Source: an uncultured Bacilli bacterium (GTDB lineage: Bacteria > Bacillota_I > Bacilli_A > RF39 > UBA660). From it: 64,000 bases of DNA. A program made the translations under genes and the position numbers. Where the stretch lies: positions 372,001-436,000 of the forward strand of contig CAKOOM010000001.1 in the NCBI GenBank assembly GCA_934098395.1, read 5' to 3'. The notes beneath the pieces are model-generated. The model searched no databases. It saw only the letters and a program-made list of their open reading frames with translations, and was not told the origin of the DNA. This document shows, piece after piece, positions 52,212 through 61,760 of this stretch; position 1 is the first letter of the stretch; every line of letters begins with the position of its first letter.

Positions 52212-52582
52212 TTATTTATCTTTCTTTATTATAAAATCCTTATTTGCTATTGCAAAATCAATTAGTTTTTTTGCATCTTCTTCTGTAATGCTTTCATCTG
52301 CTAAACCTTTATTCTTTAATAATTGTTTATAATTTTCATTGTTTTCCTCGTTAGGAGCAGTTTCTATGTTGATTGTTCTTAAATCTTTGCTAACTAGATC
52401 GTACAATGAAACGTTCAATGCATCTGCAATTTTAATAGCATTGTCTATTGTTGTTTCAATTTCATTGTTTTCGATTCTAGAAACTGTAGAACGATCTATT
52501 CCAACTTATCAGCCAAACCTTGCTGAGAAATTCCATTTTTCGTTCTTAAAAATTTAATATTATTATTTAAAAATTCAGCCAT
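52212..52582 (-). pseudogene. XRE-family repressor, frameshifted
   Basis: ATG at 52582-52580 behind GGAGGA. MAEFLNNNIKFLRTKNGISQQGLADKL is the HTH start; one base is missing near 52507, after which the next frame continues GIDRSTVSRIENNEIETTIDNAIKIADALNVSLYDLV and on to the end. The restored protein would be about 123 residues, a typical element repressor. Divergent from the XRE gene at 52676 with an operator-like palindrome between. Confidence 0.8.
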
Positions 52583-52630
52583 CTTATTCCTCCTCTTTGT
52601 TAAATTATAGCATAAAAAAACAACTTTTTT

Positions 52631-52646
52631 TGTGTAAATTTGCACA
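52631..52646. promoter_or_regulatory. Operator-like palindrome in the divergent repressor region
   Basis: TGTGTAAATTTGCACA is a 16-bp palindrome with one mismatch, followed directly by TATAAT (52648-52653), the probable -10 for the gene at 52676. A repressor bound here would block that promoter. Confidence 0.6.
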
Positions 52647-52675
52647 CTATAATGGGGTTAGTTAGGAGGGATAAG

Positions 52676-52909
52676 ATGCAAAATGCTATAGGAAAAGAAT
52701 TGAAAATTATTAGAATAAGAAATAATTTAAGACTTGAAGATGTAGCTGATGATTTAGATATTAATCGAGAAACACTTAGAAGATATGAAAATAATTCAAA
52801 TGGATTATCGGTTGAAAGACTTGAAGAATTATTAAACTTTTATAAAGTAGATAAATCAATTTTTTTTGAAAACGTATGTGCAAATAAGCATGGTAAAAAA
52901 GAAAAATAG
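52676..52909 (+). CDS. XRE-family HTH regulator (Cro-like)
   Basis: 77 residues: LKIIRIRNNLRLEDVADDLDINRETLRRYENNSN is the HTH; LLNFYKVDKSIFFENV closes the fold. Small size and position divergent from the larger repressor suggest the Cro-side regulator of the element. ATG after TTAGGAGGG. Confidence 0.82.
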   Translation: MQNAIGKELKIIRIRNNLRLEDVADDLDINRETLRRYENNSNGLSVERLEELLNFYKVDKSIFFENVCANKHGKKEK

Positions 52910-52918
52910 GAAATAGAA

Positions 52919-53038
52919 ATGTATGACGGCAAATATGAAAAAATATTGCTAATACTTTTATCAATACAATTAGTACTTGCAATATTTATAATAATAGGAA
53001 GTATAGTAGCAATGATTTTAAAATTTAAAGGACTTTAA
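52919..53038 (+). CDS. Short single-helix membrane peptide (39 residues)
   Basis: MYDGKYEKILLILLSIQLVL... : a charged start, then ~25 hydrophobic residues and KFKGL tail. TAGGAAATAG precedes the ATG, 10 bases after the HTH gene. Phage-type small membrane peptide or toxin-like; unproven. Confidence 0.45.
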   Translation: MYDGKYEKILLILLSIQLVLAIFIIIGSIVAMILKFKGL

Positions 53039-53568
53039 CTAATTCTTTTAATTAGTTCTTGTATGGAATTAGCTATCACTTTTAGTTCATTACCATTAAT
53101 ACTTTGTTTGGTGTAAGTAACACCATAATCTTGCTGAAGGTTAATTGTGAAAATTTCAGAATGTTTCTTTTTGCCACTTAAATAATCAATTTTAAAAGAA
53201 ATAGCTTCGATTCCAGAACATTTGCTTCTAATAGGTAATTTATAAAATTGATTTGGTGCAATATAAGAATCGTTTAAATATTCTAAAGCTTTATTAAGAT
53301 TCAAGTCGCTAAGTTTATTGATACTTTCCTGATCATATGTTAACGATGTTATATGTGCGGTTGTATTACCACCGTTTTTGATAACTAAATATTCAACAGG
53401 ACTATTAATATTTATAACTTCTTTATACATCATAATAAATGCTTTTTTAGATGATTCAATTATTTGATTATTTTGAATCAAAACTATCACTATTGAAATA
53501 GTAGAAATTATTGCTAATACACCAGAAGATATCGCAACCCATAATTGTATTGTATCACTTACTGTCAT
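53035..53568 (-). CDS. Membrane-anchored accessory protein, unknown
   Basis: 177 residues: one N-terminal helix (WVAISSGVLAIISTISIVIVLIQN) and a ~130-residue globular domain with VEYLVIKNGGNTTAHITSLTYD, a form seen in uncharacterised proteins of phage and integrative elements. Converges with the short peptide gene with which it overlaps by 4 bases. Confidence 0.65.
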   Translation of the reverse strand: MTVSDTIQLWVAISSGVLAIISTISIVIVLIQNNQIIESSKKAFIMMYKEVININSPVEYLVIKNGGNTTAHITSLTYDQESINKLSDLNLNKALEYLNDSYIAPNQFYKLPIRSKCSGIEAISFKIDYLSGKKKHSEIFTINLQQDYGVTYTKQSINGNELKVIANSIQELIKRIS

Positions 53569-53671
53569 ATAAATACACCTCTCTTTCTTTATAACTTTAT
53601 ATTATAAGTGAGGTAAAAACAAAAGTAAATAAAAAGATGCTGAAACATCTATCTAGTGCGAAAGGAGAAAA

Positions 53672-53950
53672 ATGGGAAAGAGTAAAAAAAGACCTGTCTA
53701 TGATTACATTGAACAGGAAAAAATTCTTAATAAACCTTGGTTAAGTACTGAGGATTTAAAAATTATATTACCGCTCGGAGAAAATGCAATAAATGATTTT
53801 AGAAAATCTGTTTGCGATGAAATGGAAGAAAATAATGAATTTTATTTTAAAACAAGACCTATATTAATTCCTACTAAAAAGGTAGTAGAAAAATTAAATA
53901 TAGATGTCGCCTTAATAAGAAGAGTGGCAAGTAAAATGAGAAAGGGTTAA
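53672..53950 (+). CDS. Putative excisionase/DNA-binding protein
   Basis: 92 residues: PWLSTEDLKIILPLGENAINDFRKSV is a winged-helix-like pattern also seen in DUF3173/excisionase-type proteins of integrative elements, followed by RPILIPTKKVVEKLNID. AAAGGAG upstream. Assignment is tentative. Confidence 0.5.
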   Translation: MGKSKKRPVYDYIEQEKILNKPWLSTEDLKIILPLGENAINDFRKSVCDEMEENNEFYFKTRPILIPTKKVVEKLNIDVALIRRVASKMRKG

Positions 53951-53954
53951 TATA

Positions 53955-54173
53955 ATGAAATTTATTAAAAAAATAAAGCGGGATAGTTCTTTAAATGGAA
54001 TAAATAAAATAGCTAAAGAACAGGGAAGAGATGTTGCTTATAAAATTGCAGATAAGATTATAAAAAATACATATAAAACGTTAATGACTAGGGGAATGAA
54101 GGGTTGTTATGTTTATTGTGTAGATAAAAATTTAAGTAATTATATAAAGAAAAGTATAAAGCAAGAGAATTAA
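53955..54173 (+). pseudogene. C-terminal fragment of a DUF2075-type helicase/ATPase
   Basis: 72 residues. IIKNTYKTLMTRGMKGCYVYCVDKNL is the conserved C-terminal motif VI region of DUF2075 (Schlafen-3-like) DNA/RNA helicases; the Walker A/B part is missing and the first ~25 residues are unrelated-looking. Likely a remnant. Confidence 0.7.
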
Positions 54174-54184
54174 TTATTATATAG

Positions 54185-54207
54185 AAGTCCTTAGGGGCTT
54201 TTTTTTA
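54185..54207 (+). terminator. Terminator at the element's right side
   Basis: AAGTCC pairs with GGGCTT (one G-U), then T8. Confidence 0.75.
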
Positions 54208-54243
54208 TTCCTTTTTATGATATAATTAATATAGGTGATATAT

Positions 54244-55452
54244 ATGAAAGATAAATATTTAGTGGTTAATTGTGGTAGTTCTTCATTGAAGTTTTCTTTA
54301 TATGAGATGCCAACTGAAAATGAATTGATTAATGGTTATATTGAAAAGATTGGGTTTGAAGATAGTTTTTGGACTATTAAGTATAATGGTAGTAAAATTA
54401 GAAAAAGTAAGTATATTGAGGATCATGGGGATGCCGTATCGGTAATGATAGATGAGTTACTAGAAAACAAAGTAATTGATTCGCTTGATGAGATTAAAGG
54501 AATAGGACATCGGGTATTACATGGAGGAGAGAAGTATAATGATTCGGTAATAATTGATGAGAATGTACTTTTAGATATTGTTAAGCTTACTAATTTAGGA
54601 CCATTACATCATCCGGGAGAGATTGCTGGTATTAGAGCTATGAGAGATAGTATTCCTAGTGCGGTAAATGTAGCTGTTTTTGATACGGCTTTTCATCAAA
54701 CAATGCCAAAGGAAAATTATATATATGCATTACCTTATGAATGGTATGAAAAGTATAAAGTTAGGAGATATGGTTTTCATGGTACCAGTCATAAATATAT
54801 TACAATGATGATGAAGGAGAAACTTGGACGAGATGATGTTAATTTAATAATATGTCATGTTGGTAGTGGTGCTAGTATTACTTGTATTAGAGATGGAAAA
54901 TGTTTTGATACATCAATGGGACTTACACCATTAGATGGATTGATAATGGGAACGCGTTCTGGTGAAGTTGATCCGTCAATTATTAAATTCATGGCTGATG
55001 AAGCAGGTATGAATGTTGATTATATTACAGATATTCTTAATAAAAAGAGTGGTTTGTTAGGAATATGTGGTAAAAATGATTTTAGAGATGTTGTGGCATT
55101 AAGTAATGCTGGTGATGAGCGAGGAAGACTTGCTTATAAAATGTTTATGGATGCGATTATTAAACATATAGCAGAATATTATTTTGAATTAGAAGGTAAG
55201 TTAGATGCGATAGTATTTTGTGCTGGTGTTCTTGAGAATAATGTTATGTTAAGAGAAGATATTATAAATAGTTTATCACATTGTATGAGTCTTAAATTAG
55301 ATAAAGAGAGTAATGATAATATTGGTTATGGCCATGATGAATCTGAAGGAATTATTACTACCAAGGATTCAGATATTTCAGTATATGTACTTCCAACAAA
55401 TGAAGAGGTAATGATTGTTAGAGATACATATAGATTAATAAATAGTTGTTAG
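54244..55452 (+). CDS. ackA: Acetate kinase
   Basis: Makes ATP and acetate from acetyl phosphate in fermentation. NCGSSSLKFSLYEM (phosphate-binding), RYGFHGTSHKYI, SMGLTPLDGLIMGTRSGEVDP, and IVFCAGVLENN are family signatures. 402 residues. ATG 54244 follows AGGTGAT. pta is not adjacent. Confidence 0.95.
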   Translation: MKDKYLVVNCGSSSLKFSLYEMPTENELINGYIEKIGFEDSFWTIKYNGSKIRKSKYIEDHGDAVSVMIDELLENKVIDSLDEIKGIGHRVLHGGEKYNDSVIIDENVLLDIVKLTNLGPLHHPGEIAGIRAMRDSIPSAVNVAVFDTAFHQTMPKENYIYALPYEWYEKYKVRRYGFHGTSHKYITMMMKEKLGRDDVNLIICHVGSGASITCIRDGKCFDTSMGLTPLDGLIMGTRSGEVDPSIIKFMADEAGMNVDYITDILNKKSGLLGICGKNDFRDVVALSNAGDERGRLAYKMFMDAIIKHIAEYYFELEGKLDAIVFCAGVLENNVMLREDIINSLSHCMSLKLDKESNDNIGYGHDESEGIITTKDSDISVYVLPTNEEVMIVRDTYRLINSC

Positions 55453-55458
55453 TAATGG

Positions 55459-55491
55459 AATAGTGTTAAACGATGTTTAATGCTATTTTTT
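55459..55491 (+). terminator. Terminator of ackA
   Basis: AATAG-TG-TTAAAC pairs with GTTTAA-TG-CTATT around GAT, then T6. Confidence 0.7.
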
Positions 55492-55495
55492 GTGT

Positions 55496-55556
55496 TATAA
55501 TAGAAATGCAACCGATAATTTACAAAAAACAACTACTAGTTGGTGGAATGCAACCG
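55496..55556 (+). promoter_or_regulatory. Promoter -10 and operator-like repeats before the regulator-transporter operon
   Basis: TATAAT (55496-55501) is followed by a direct repeat ATGCAACCG (55506-55514 and 55548-55556, 42 bases apart) and, between them, the palindrome CAACTACTAGTTG (55530-55542). These lie at and just after the predicted transcript start, fitting autoregulation by the downstream XRE protein. Confidence 0.5.
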
Positions 55557-55589
55557 GTTATTATAATAAAATGGCGATGAGGTGTGAAA

Positions 55590-57011
55590 ATGGAATTTAA
55601 TGAAAAATTACAAAAATTAAGAAAAGAACATAATATAACTCAGGAAGGTTTGGCAGATAAGTTAAATGTTAGTAGACAAGCTGTTAGTAAGTGGGAATCT
55701 GGTAGTGCTTATCCAGATATGGAAAAGTTAATATCACTTAGTAGAATTTTTAATATTAGTTTAGATGATCTTGTTAATGATAAGAAATTAGTATCTAAAG
55801 AGAAATGCGTTAAAAAGATGTATTTTAAGGATATGATAGATAAGGTAATAGAATTTATTTCTAAATCTATTAATATGTTTTGGTCAATGAAATTTAGTGA
55901 GAAGATAAAGTTTTTATTTGAAATGGGAATAATTGTTTTAATGACTTTATTAATTGCTTATGTTACTACGGAGATTATTTGTTCGATATTTAGAGAGATT
56001 TTGGCAGTTTTACCTAGTGATATATATATATTTATTATGACTTTGATTAGTTCTTTGTTATCTATTATATGGATGATTTTAGGGGTAATAGTTGTTATTA
56101 AGGTATTTAAGGATAGATATTTAGATTATTATTTAGTAGTAGATAACGATATGGAAATGGATATAGATAAAGATATAAATGATAAGAATGAATTAGTAGA
56201 AAAAGAAAATATTCAGAATAAATTTACTAGAGAAAAGAAAGAGTATAAAGTAATTATTAGGGATCCGGATGATAGTAAATCTAATGTCTTTGATAAGTTG
56301 TTAAAGATATGTATTAATTTATTTAAATGCTTTTTGTTGTTTGTAGCAATACCAGTAATAATTTTATTTGTATTTTTAGTTGGATGTATGATAGTAGATT
56401 TATTTTATGTTAAATATGGATTATTATTTGTTGGAGCAGGTATTTCAATAGTTGGTGCTATAGTATTTGTGTATTTATTTATAGAGTTTATTTATAATGT
56501 TATTTTTAATAGAAAACATGCATTTAGTAGGATATTTATTATGCTTATTATTAGTATATCTTTTGTGGGAATAGGACTTGGTTTATCGACATATTCACTT
56601 AGTACATATGATTATATTTATAGTGATGAGATAAATAATAAGAAGGATAGTCATATAATTGAAATGGATGATGAATTAGTTTTGATGAATATGGATGGTT
56701 TACTAGATAAGATAGTTATTGATAATAATAGAAATGATATTAAGATAGATATTAAGACAAGCGATTGTGTGGATGTATATGTATATTCATATATGAGTGA
56801 AGATAGTGATGGTAATAGTTATAAGATAATACATATTAATGATAATAGGTATGGGTATGATTATTTTAAAATGGTAGTTAAATATTTAACGAATAAGGAA
56901 ATAGTTGTTAATAATGATGGTTTATATGAAATAGATAAGATATATATATCAGAAGATAACTTGACAAAAATAAAGAAAAATTATGAGAGATATATGAATG
57001 ATTATGAATAA
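55590..57011 (+). CDS. XRE-type regulator fused to a membrane domain
   Basis: 473 residues. HTH at 1-66 (LQKLRKEHNITQEGLADKLNVSRQAVSKWES). Then hydrophobic helices around 110-135 and 145-180, a charged loop, and two more near 255-290 and 315-335; the C-terminal ~110 residues are polar and predicted outside. A membrane-bound regulator that could sense peptides or envelope state and control the two transporter genes just downstream (inference). ATG after GAGGTGTG. Confidence 0.8.
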   Translation: MEFNEKLQKLRKEHNITQEGLADKLNVSRQAVSKWESGSAYPDMEKLISLSRIFNISLDDLVNDKKLVSKEKCVKKMYFKDMIDKVIEFISKSINMFWSMKFSEKIKFLFEMGIIVLMTLLIAYVTTEIICSIFREILAVLPSDIYIFIMTLISSLLSIIWMILGVIVVIKVFKDRYLDYYLVVDNDMEMDIDKDINDKNELVEKENIQNKFTREKKEYKVIIRDPDDSKSNVFDKLLKICINLFKCFLLFVAIPVIILFVFLVGCMIVDLFYVKYGLLFVGAGISIVGAIVFVYLFIEFIYNVIFNRKHAFSRIFIMLIISISFVGIGLGLSTYSLSTYDYIYSDEINNKKDSHIIEMDDELVLMNMDGLLDKIVIDNNRNDIKIDIKTSDCVDVYVYSYMSEDSDGNSYKIIHINDNRYGYDYFKMVVKYLTNKEIVVNNDGLYEIDKIYISEDNLTKIKKNYERYMNDYE

Positions 57012-57050
57012 TTATAGATAGATGATATAATTAATTAGGGAGGATATTTA

Positions 57051-59252
57051 ATGTTAAAGTTAAAAAATGTATCTAAATATTATTATAGTAAGGGGGTTAT
57101 AGCTACAGGTTTTAGTAGGGTTAATATTGAATTTAATATTGGTGAATTTGTAGCAATAGTAGGTGAGAGTGGTTCTGGAAAGAGTACACTTTTGAATGTT
57201 ATAACTGGACTTGATAGTTATGAAGAAGGGGAAATGTATATTGATGGTAAGGAAACGAGCCATTATAGTGAAGAAGATTTCCAAGAATATCGTAAGAAGT
57301 ATGTTTCTAATATATTTCAGAATTTTAATTTAGTTAATAGTTACACGGTTTATCAAAATATAGAGTTGGTTTTATTACTTAATGGTTATAAAAGCAGTGA
57401 AGTAAAGGAAAAAGTATTAGATTTAATTAATAAGGTTAAACTTACTAAGTATAAAAATACGAAAGTTTCTAAGTTATCTGGTGGGCAGAAACAAAGGGTA
57501 GCAATAGCAAGAGCGCTAGCTAAAGATACCCCAATTATTGTATGTGATGAACCTACGGGTAATCTTGATAGTAGATCTGCTAAAGAGATTATTAAATTAC
57601 TTAGCGAGATAGCTCATGATAAGTTGGTTATTGTTGTTACGCATAACTTTAAAGAAATTGAGGAACTTGCTACGAGAGTAGTAACAATGCATGATGGTAA
57701 AATAGTTAGTGATAAGTTAATAGAGAAGAGTAAATCAAGTGATAGGGTATATGAAAATAAGAATAAGGAAGTAGGGTTTTTAAATGTATTAAAGTTAGGT
57801 ATTAGAAATACTTTTAATATTATTCCTAAGTTTTTACTTATATTTATAGTATTTTTATTTATTACTTGTAGTTTGCTTACGGTATATGGATCTTTTAAGA
57901 AGAGTGAGTATGAAGAGTCTAGACTTGGTAATAATGATTATTTTAGTAATACTGATGATAAGAGAATCATTGTTAAGAAGAGTGATGGTAGTAATTTCTT
58001 AGATGAAGATATTGAGAAGATAGAAAAGATTAAGAATGTAGCAAATGTTATGAAAAATGATATTTTGTTAGATGAATATATTTATTTTGAATCATGCAAT
58101 GATGAGTATTATGGATTTAGTGGTACTTTTATGAATATAGATAGTTTTAAGGGAAAATTAGATTATGGAAGAATGCCTAAAGATAAGCATGAAGTTATAG
58201 TAGAAGTATCAGATGATGAATGGTTATTTACTAGTATGATAGATGAACTTATTAATAAGAAGTTTTATATTGAAGGAAATAAATTAGGAAACTATATAGT
58301 ACTTGTAGGAGTAAGATATACGGATATTCATAATGGATATGGAGAGGCAGTGGTTTATGCTGATAGTGAATTAATGGCGGAACATATGAAGACGATTACT
58401 GTTAATTATAGTAAGAACTTAGTTACTATTAATAATAATAAAATTAATGATATAGGAATTAGTTATAGTAATAAAATAAAAGATGGATATGCGTATATTA
58501 GTACTGAGATGGAATATGCTTGTAAGTATGAAAAGTGTCCTCGACAAGAACTTTTGCTAGATGTTAGTAATATTAATTATAAAGATAGTAAGAAGTTAAT
58601 GATTAGTAATATTTATAATGAAAAGAATGTGGAAAAGTTACTTGGTATAAATAAGGATGAGATGCCATATAATACGCTTTATATTAGTGAGAATGATTAT
58701 AATAAATTATATAATAAGGGAAGTTATCAGATAAGTGTTTTTGTGGATAAGATAGATAATATAGATAAGGTATCTAGTGTATTAGAAGATTATGGGTATG
58801 ATCAATTACAGATAAGAAAGACTTTTGATAAGAGTGGAAATGACTTAGTTAAGGCTATTAAGATAATTAAATTAGTTGTTATTATAGGAATGGTTATTAC
58901 AATGTTCTTTATTTCTTATTTTGTTATTAAGTTAGTGTTAAAATCTAGAAATGTATATTTTTCTACATTAAGAATACTTGGAGCTAATTATAGAAGTACA
59001 AAGAAGATATTAGATGTAGAGTTATTTGTTAATTCAAGTGTGGCTTATCTTACATATATTTTGTTTATATATTTAGTTAGGATTAATGTTATAAATATTA
59101 ATTTTGTTAAGAGTGCATCTGAATATATGAGATTAAATGATTATCTACTGATGTATTTGATACTTATAGTTATGTCTTATTTAATATCACAAAGATTTGC
59201 TAGTAAGATATTTAAGAAGAGTGCAATGAATTCTTATAGGGAGGAAGTATAG
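57051..59252 (+). CDS. ABC transporter, ATPase fused to FtsX-like permease (MacB-like) 1
   Basis: 733 residues. ATPase at about 1-220: Walker A GESGSGKSTLLN, signature LSGGQKQRVAIARAL, Walker B IIVCDEPTGNLD. Permease: helix ~248-268, a large ~340-residue outside domain, then three helices (~605-630, 660-690, 700-720). This is the architecture of MacB/BceAB-type exporters of antimicrobial peptides or signals. Likely pairs with the next gene, whose ATG lies 1 base after its stop. Confidence 0.88.
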   Translation: MLKLKNVSKYYYSKGVIATGFSRVNIEFNIGEFVAIVGESGSGKSTLLNVITGLDSYEEGEMYIDGKETSHYSEEDFQEYRKKYVSNIFQNFNLVNSYTVYQNIELVLLLNGYKSSEVKEKVLDLINKVKLTKYKNTKVSKLSGGQKQRVAIARALAKDTPIIVCDEPTGNLDSRSAKEIIKLLSEIAHDKLVIVVTHNFKEIEELATRVVTMHDGKIVSDKLIEKSKSSDRVYENKNKEVGFLNVLKLGIRNTFNIIPKFLLIFIVFLFITCSLLTVYGSFKKSEYEESRLGNNDYFSNTDDKRIIVKKSDGSNFLDEDIEKIEKIKNVANVMKNDILLDEYIYFESCNDEYYGFSGTFMNIDSFKGKLDYGRMPKDKHEVIVEVSDDEWLFTSMIDELINKKFYIEGNKLGNYIVLVGVRYTDIHNGYGEAVVYADSELMAEHMKTITVNYSKNLVTINNNKINDIGISYSNKIKDGYAYISTEMEYACKYEKCPRQELLLDVSNINYKDSKKLMISNIYNEKNVEKLLGINKDEMPYNTLYISENDYNKLYNKGSYQISVFVDKIDNIDKVSSVLEDYGYDQLQIRKTFDKSGNDLVKAIKIIKLVVIIGMVITMFFISYFVIKLVLKSRNVYFSTLRILGANYRSTKKILDVELFVNSSVAYLTYILFIYLVRINVININFVKSASEYMRLNDYLLMYLILIVMSYLISQRFASKIFKKSAMNSYREEV

Positions 59253-59253
59253 G

Positions 59254-61653
59254 ATGATTAGAATAGATAAACTTAATAAGTTTTATAATAAAGGTAGAAA
59301 GAATCAAATACATGTTATTAATAATACTAGTTTAGAACTTCCTGATAAGTCTTTGGTGGCATTGCTTGGACCATCTGGTTGTGGTAAGACAACACTTCTT
59401 AATGCAATAGGAGGTCTTGATAAGGTAAATAAGGGAAATATTTATATATTTGATAAGAAAATTACTAGGAGATGTTCAACGAAAATAGACAATATTAGAA
59501 ACTTAGATATTGGTTATATATTTCAAGACTATAAGTTGATAGATAATATGACGGTGTATGATAATGTAGCAATGGTTCTTAAGATGATTGGTATTAAGGA
59601 TAAGTTAGAAATTAGTACTAGAGTTGATTATATCTTAGAGAGAGTTGGGATGTATCGATATAGGTATCGTCCTTGTGGGATGCTATCAGGGGGAGAAAGA
59701 CAAAGGGTTGGAATAGCTAGGGCACTAGTTAAAAATCCAAAGATAATTTTAGCTGATGAACCAACGGGAAACTTAGATAGTAAAAATACAATAGAAGTTA
59801 TGAATATTATTAAATCTATATCTAAAGATAAGTTAGTTATATTAGTTACACATGAGGTAGAGTTGGCTAAGTTTTATGCTGATAGAATAATAGAAGTTAA
59901 TGATGGAACGGTGGTAGCTGATTATAAGAATGAATTTGCTGGGGACTTGGATTATAAGATAGATAATAAGTTTTATTTAAAAGATTTTGAATATCAAGAG
60001 AATATTAAAGATAAATTTGTAAATATAGACTATTATAGTGATGATAAGAATAAGTTGGATTTAGCAATTGTTTTTAAGAATGGTAATATTTATATAGAGA
60101 ATAAAAATAAAAATGATTTAAAGATAGAAGTAGTAGATAATAATTCAAATATAGAATTAATTAATGATAATTATAAGTCTATGGATAAGAGTATTTATGA
60201 AAAGTATTCATTTGATTTTGATAAGATTATTAATAAAAATATTAAATTAAAATATAGTTCTATATTTAATATATTTACAATATTTAGCAATGGTTTTAAA
60301 AGAGTGTTTGGATATTCAGTAGTTAAGAAATTATTATTAATTGGATTTTTATTGTCTTCGATGTTTGTTACTTATTCGATTAGTAATACGTTGGGAGTAT
60401 TAACAGTTAAGGAAGAGAATTTTATTACAAGAAATAAGAATTATTTAGCTATTAATAATAATAAAAATAAAATAAATAAATATCTAGAATATGAGAAGAT
60501 GGATGATATTAATTATATATTACCTGGTAGTAGTATAGTTAATTTATATATTAATAGTACTAAATATTATCAGACTATGAATAGTGAGATGAAGATTAGT
60601 GGATCTTTATCTAGTATAGAAATGATTAATGATGGAGATATAATTGTTGGTAGAATGCCAGAGAAAGATAATGAGATAGTTGTTGATAAGATGATATATG
60701 ATAAGACTGATAATATTGAGATGTTAGGTTTTTATGATATGGATAAATTTATTGGTAGTAGTTTGTATACGAAGAATGGGTTATTTAATTATACAGTAGT
60801 AGGAATAGTTGATAAGAAGAGTCCTAGTATATACATGTCTCAAGATAAATTATTAGATACGGTAATTAATAGTGATGAGAAACAGAGACAAGTATATGAT
60901 TATAATTTATATAAAGATAAGATTAAGATAAGTAAAGGTAGAGAACCTAAGAATGATTATGAAGTTATTGTTAATGAAGGATTAATGGATAATTTTAAAT
61001 TAAATAAAGAAATAGATGTAAAACTTAATGATAAGAAATTAATGGTAGTTGGTTATTATAAAACACAAGATGATATTAATAGTTATTTTACTAATAATAA
61101 TATGGTTAAGTATGATTATGTAGAAAATTCTAAGGGAATTATTATTTATCCGAAAGATAAAGATAAAGTTATTGAAGAATTTAATAAAATGAAAGTTGAT
61201 ATTAAAGATATATATAATGCGGATAAGAAGAATTATAAAGATGAGAGAAAAGATAGTGTTAAATCTAATTTAGTAATTGCTTTAATAATACTAGGAATAT
61301 CTTTGATAGAGATTATTTTAATGGTTAGATCATCGTTTTTATCTAGGATAAAAGAAGTTGGAATATATAGAGCTATTGGAGTTAAGAAGAGCGATATATA
61401 TAAGATGTTTACAGGAGAGAGTTTTGCTATTACGACATTAGCTTCAGTACCAGGAGTATTGTTTGTTAGTTATTGTTTGTATGTACTTAGGGATATAAGT
61501 TATATTAGTAATAATTATGTGATAAATGGATATGTAGTAATATTATCGATAATAGTGATGTATTTATTTAATATTATAGTTGGTTTAATACCAGTATTTA
61601 ATACGATGAGGAAATCTCCAGCAGCAATACTTGCAAGACATGATTTAGATTGA
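59254..61653 (+). CDS. ABC transporter, ATPase fused to FtsX-like permease (MacB-like) 2
   Basis: 799 residues. ATPase: GPSGCGKTTLLN, LSGGERQRVGIARAL, IILADEPTGNLD. After ~130 residues of charged linker a first helix (~365-385), a ~280-residue outside domain, then three helices (~670-695, ~725-750, ~770-790), ending with the FtsX-type RKSPAAILA. Probable heterodimer partner of the preceding protein. Confidence 0.88.
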   Translation: MIRIDKLNKFYNKGRKNQIHVINNTSLELPDKSLVALLGPSGCGKTTLLNAIGGLDKVNKGNIYIFDKKITRRCSTKIDNIRNLDIGYIFQDYKLIDNMTVYDNVAMVLKMIGIKDKLEISTRVDYILERVGMYRYRYRPCGMLSGGERQRVGIARALVKNPKIILADEPTGNLDSKNTIEVMNIIKSISKDKLVILVTHEVELAKFYADRIIEVNDGTVVADYKNEFAGDLDYKIDNKFYLKDFEYQENIKDKFVNIDYYSDDKNKLDLAIVFKNGNIYIENKNKNDLKIEVVDNNSNIELINDNYKSMDKSIYEKYSFDFDKIINKNIKLKYSSIFNIFTIFSNGFKRVFGYSVVKKLLLIGFLLSSMFVTYSISNTLGVLTVKEENFITRNKNYLAINNNKNKINKYLEYEKMDDINYILPGSSIVNLYINSTKYYQTMNSEMKISGSLSSIEMINDGDIIVGRMPEKDNEIVVDKMIYDKTDNIEMLGFYDMDKFIGSSLYTKNGLFNYTVVGIVDKKSPSIYMSQDKLLDTVINSDEKQRQVYDYNLYKDKIKISKGREPKNDYEVIVNEGLMDNFKLNKEIDVKLNDKKLMVVGYYKTQDDINSYFTNNNMVKYDYVENSKGIIIYPKDKDKVIEEFNKMKVDIKDIYNADKKNYKDERKDSVKSNLVIALIILGISLIEIILMVRSSFLSRIKEVGIYRAIGVKKSDIYKMFTGESFAITTLASVPGVLFVSYCLYVLRDISYISNNYVINGYVVILSIIVMYLFNIIVGLIPVFNTMRKSPAAILARHDLD

Positions 61654-61658
61654 TTAAT

Positions 61659-61687
61659 AAAAGGAACATTTTTTGTTCTTTTTATTT
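61659..61687 (+). terminator. Terminator of the transporter operon
   Basis: AAAAGGAACA pairs with TGTTCTTTTT (one G-U), T-rich tail. Confidence 0.75.
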
Positions 61688-61760
61688 ACTTTTAGATTAG
61701 TAATTGATATAATTATGATAGTAGGTATAGATAGATAAATATATATAGAGAGGTGTAGTT

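Larger units (their letters stand above)
49641..54173. mobile_element. Decayed integrative element/prophage remnant next to tRNA-Glu
   Basis: Between the tRNA-Glu terminator and ackA: a broken tyrosine integrase at the tRNA end, a BRO/DinD-like gene, a frameshifted Cys-rich surface protein, divergent repressor genes, a short membrane peptide, an excisionase-like gene and a helicase fragment. Integrase next to a tRNA is the typical arrangement. I could not find a second copy of the tRNA-Glu 3' end at the far side, so the right boundary is approximate. Confidence 0.75.

Noticed and set aside
49525..54240. Attachment-site duplication of the tRNA-Glu 3' end
   Set aside because: I looked for a second copy of the T-arm/acceptor sequence before ackA and saw none; the right boundary may be lost.
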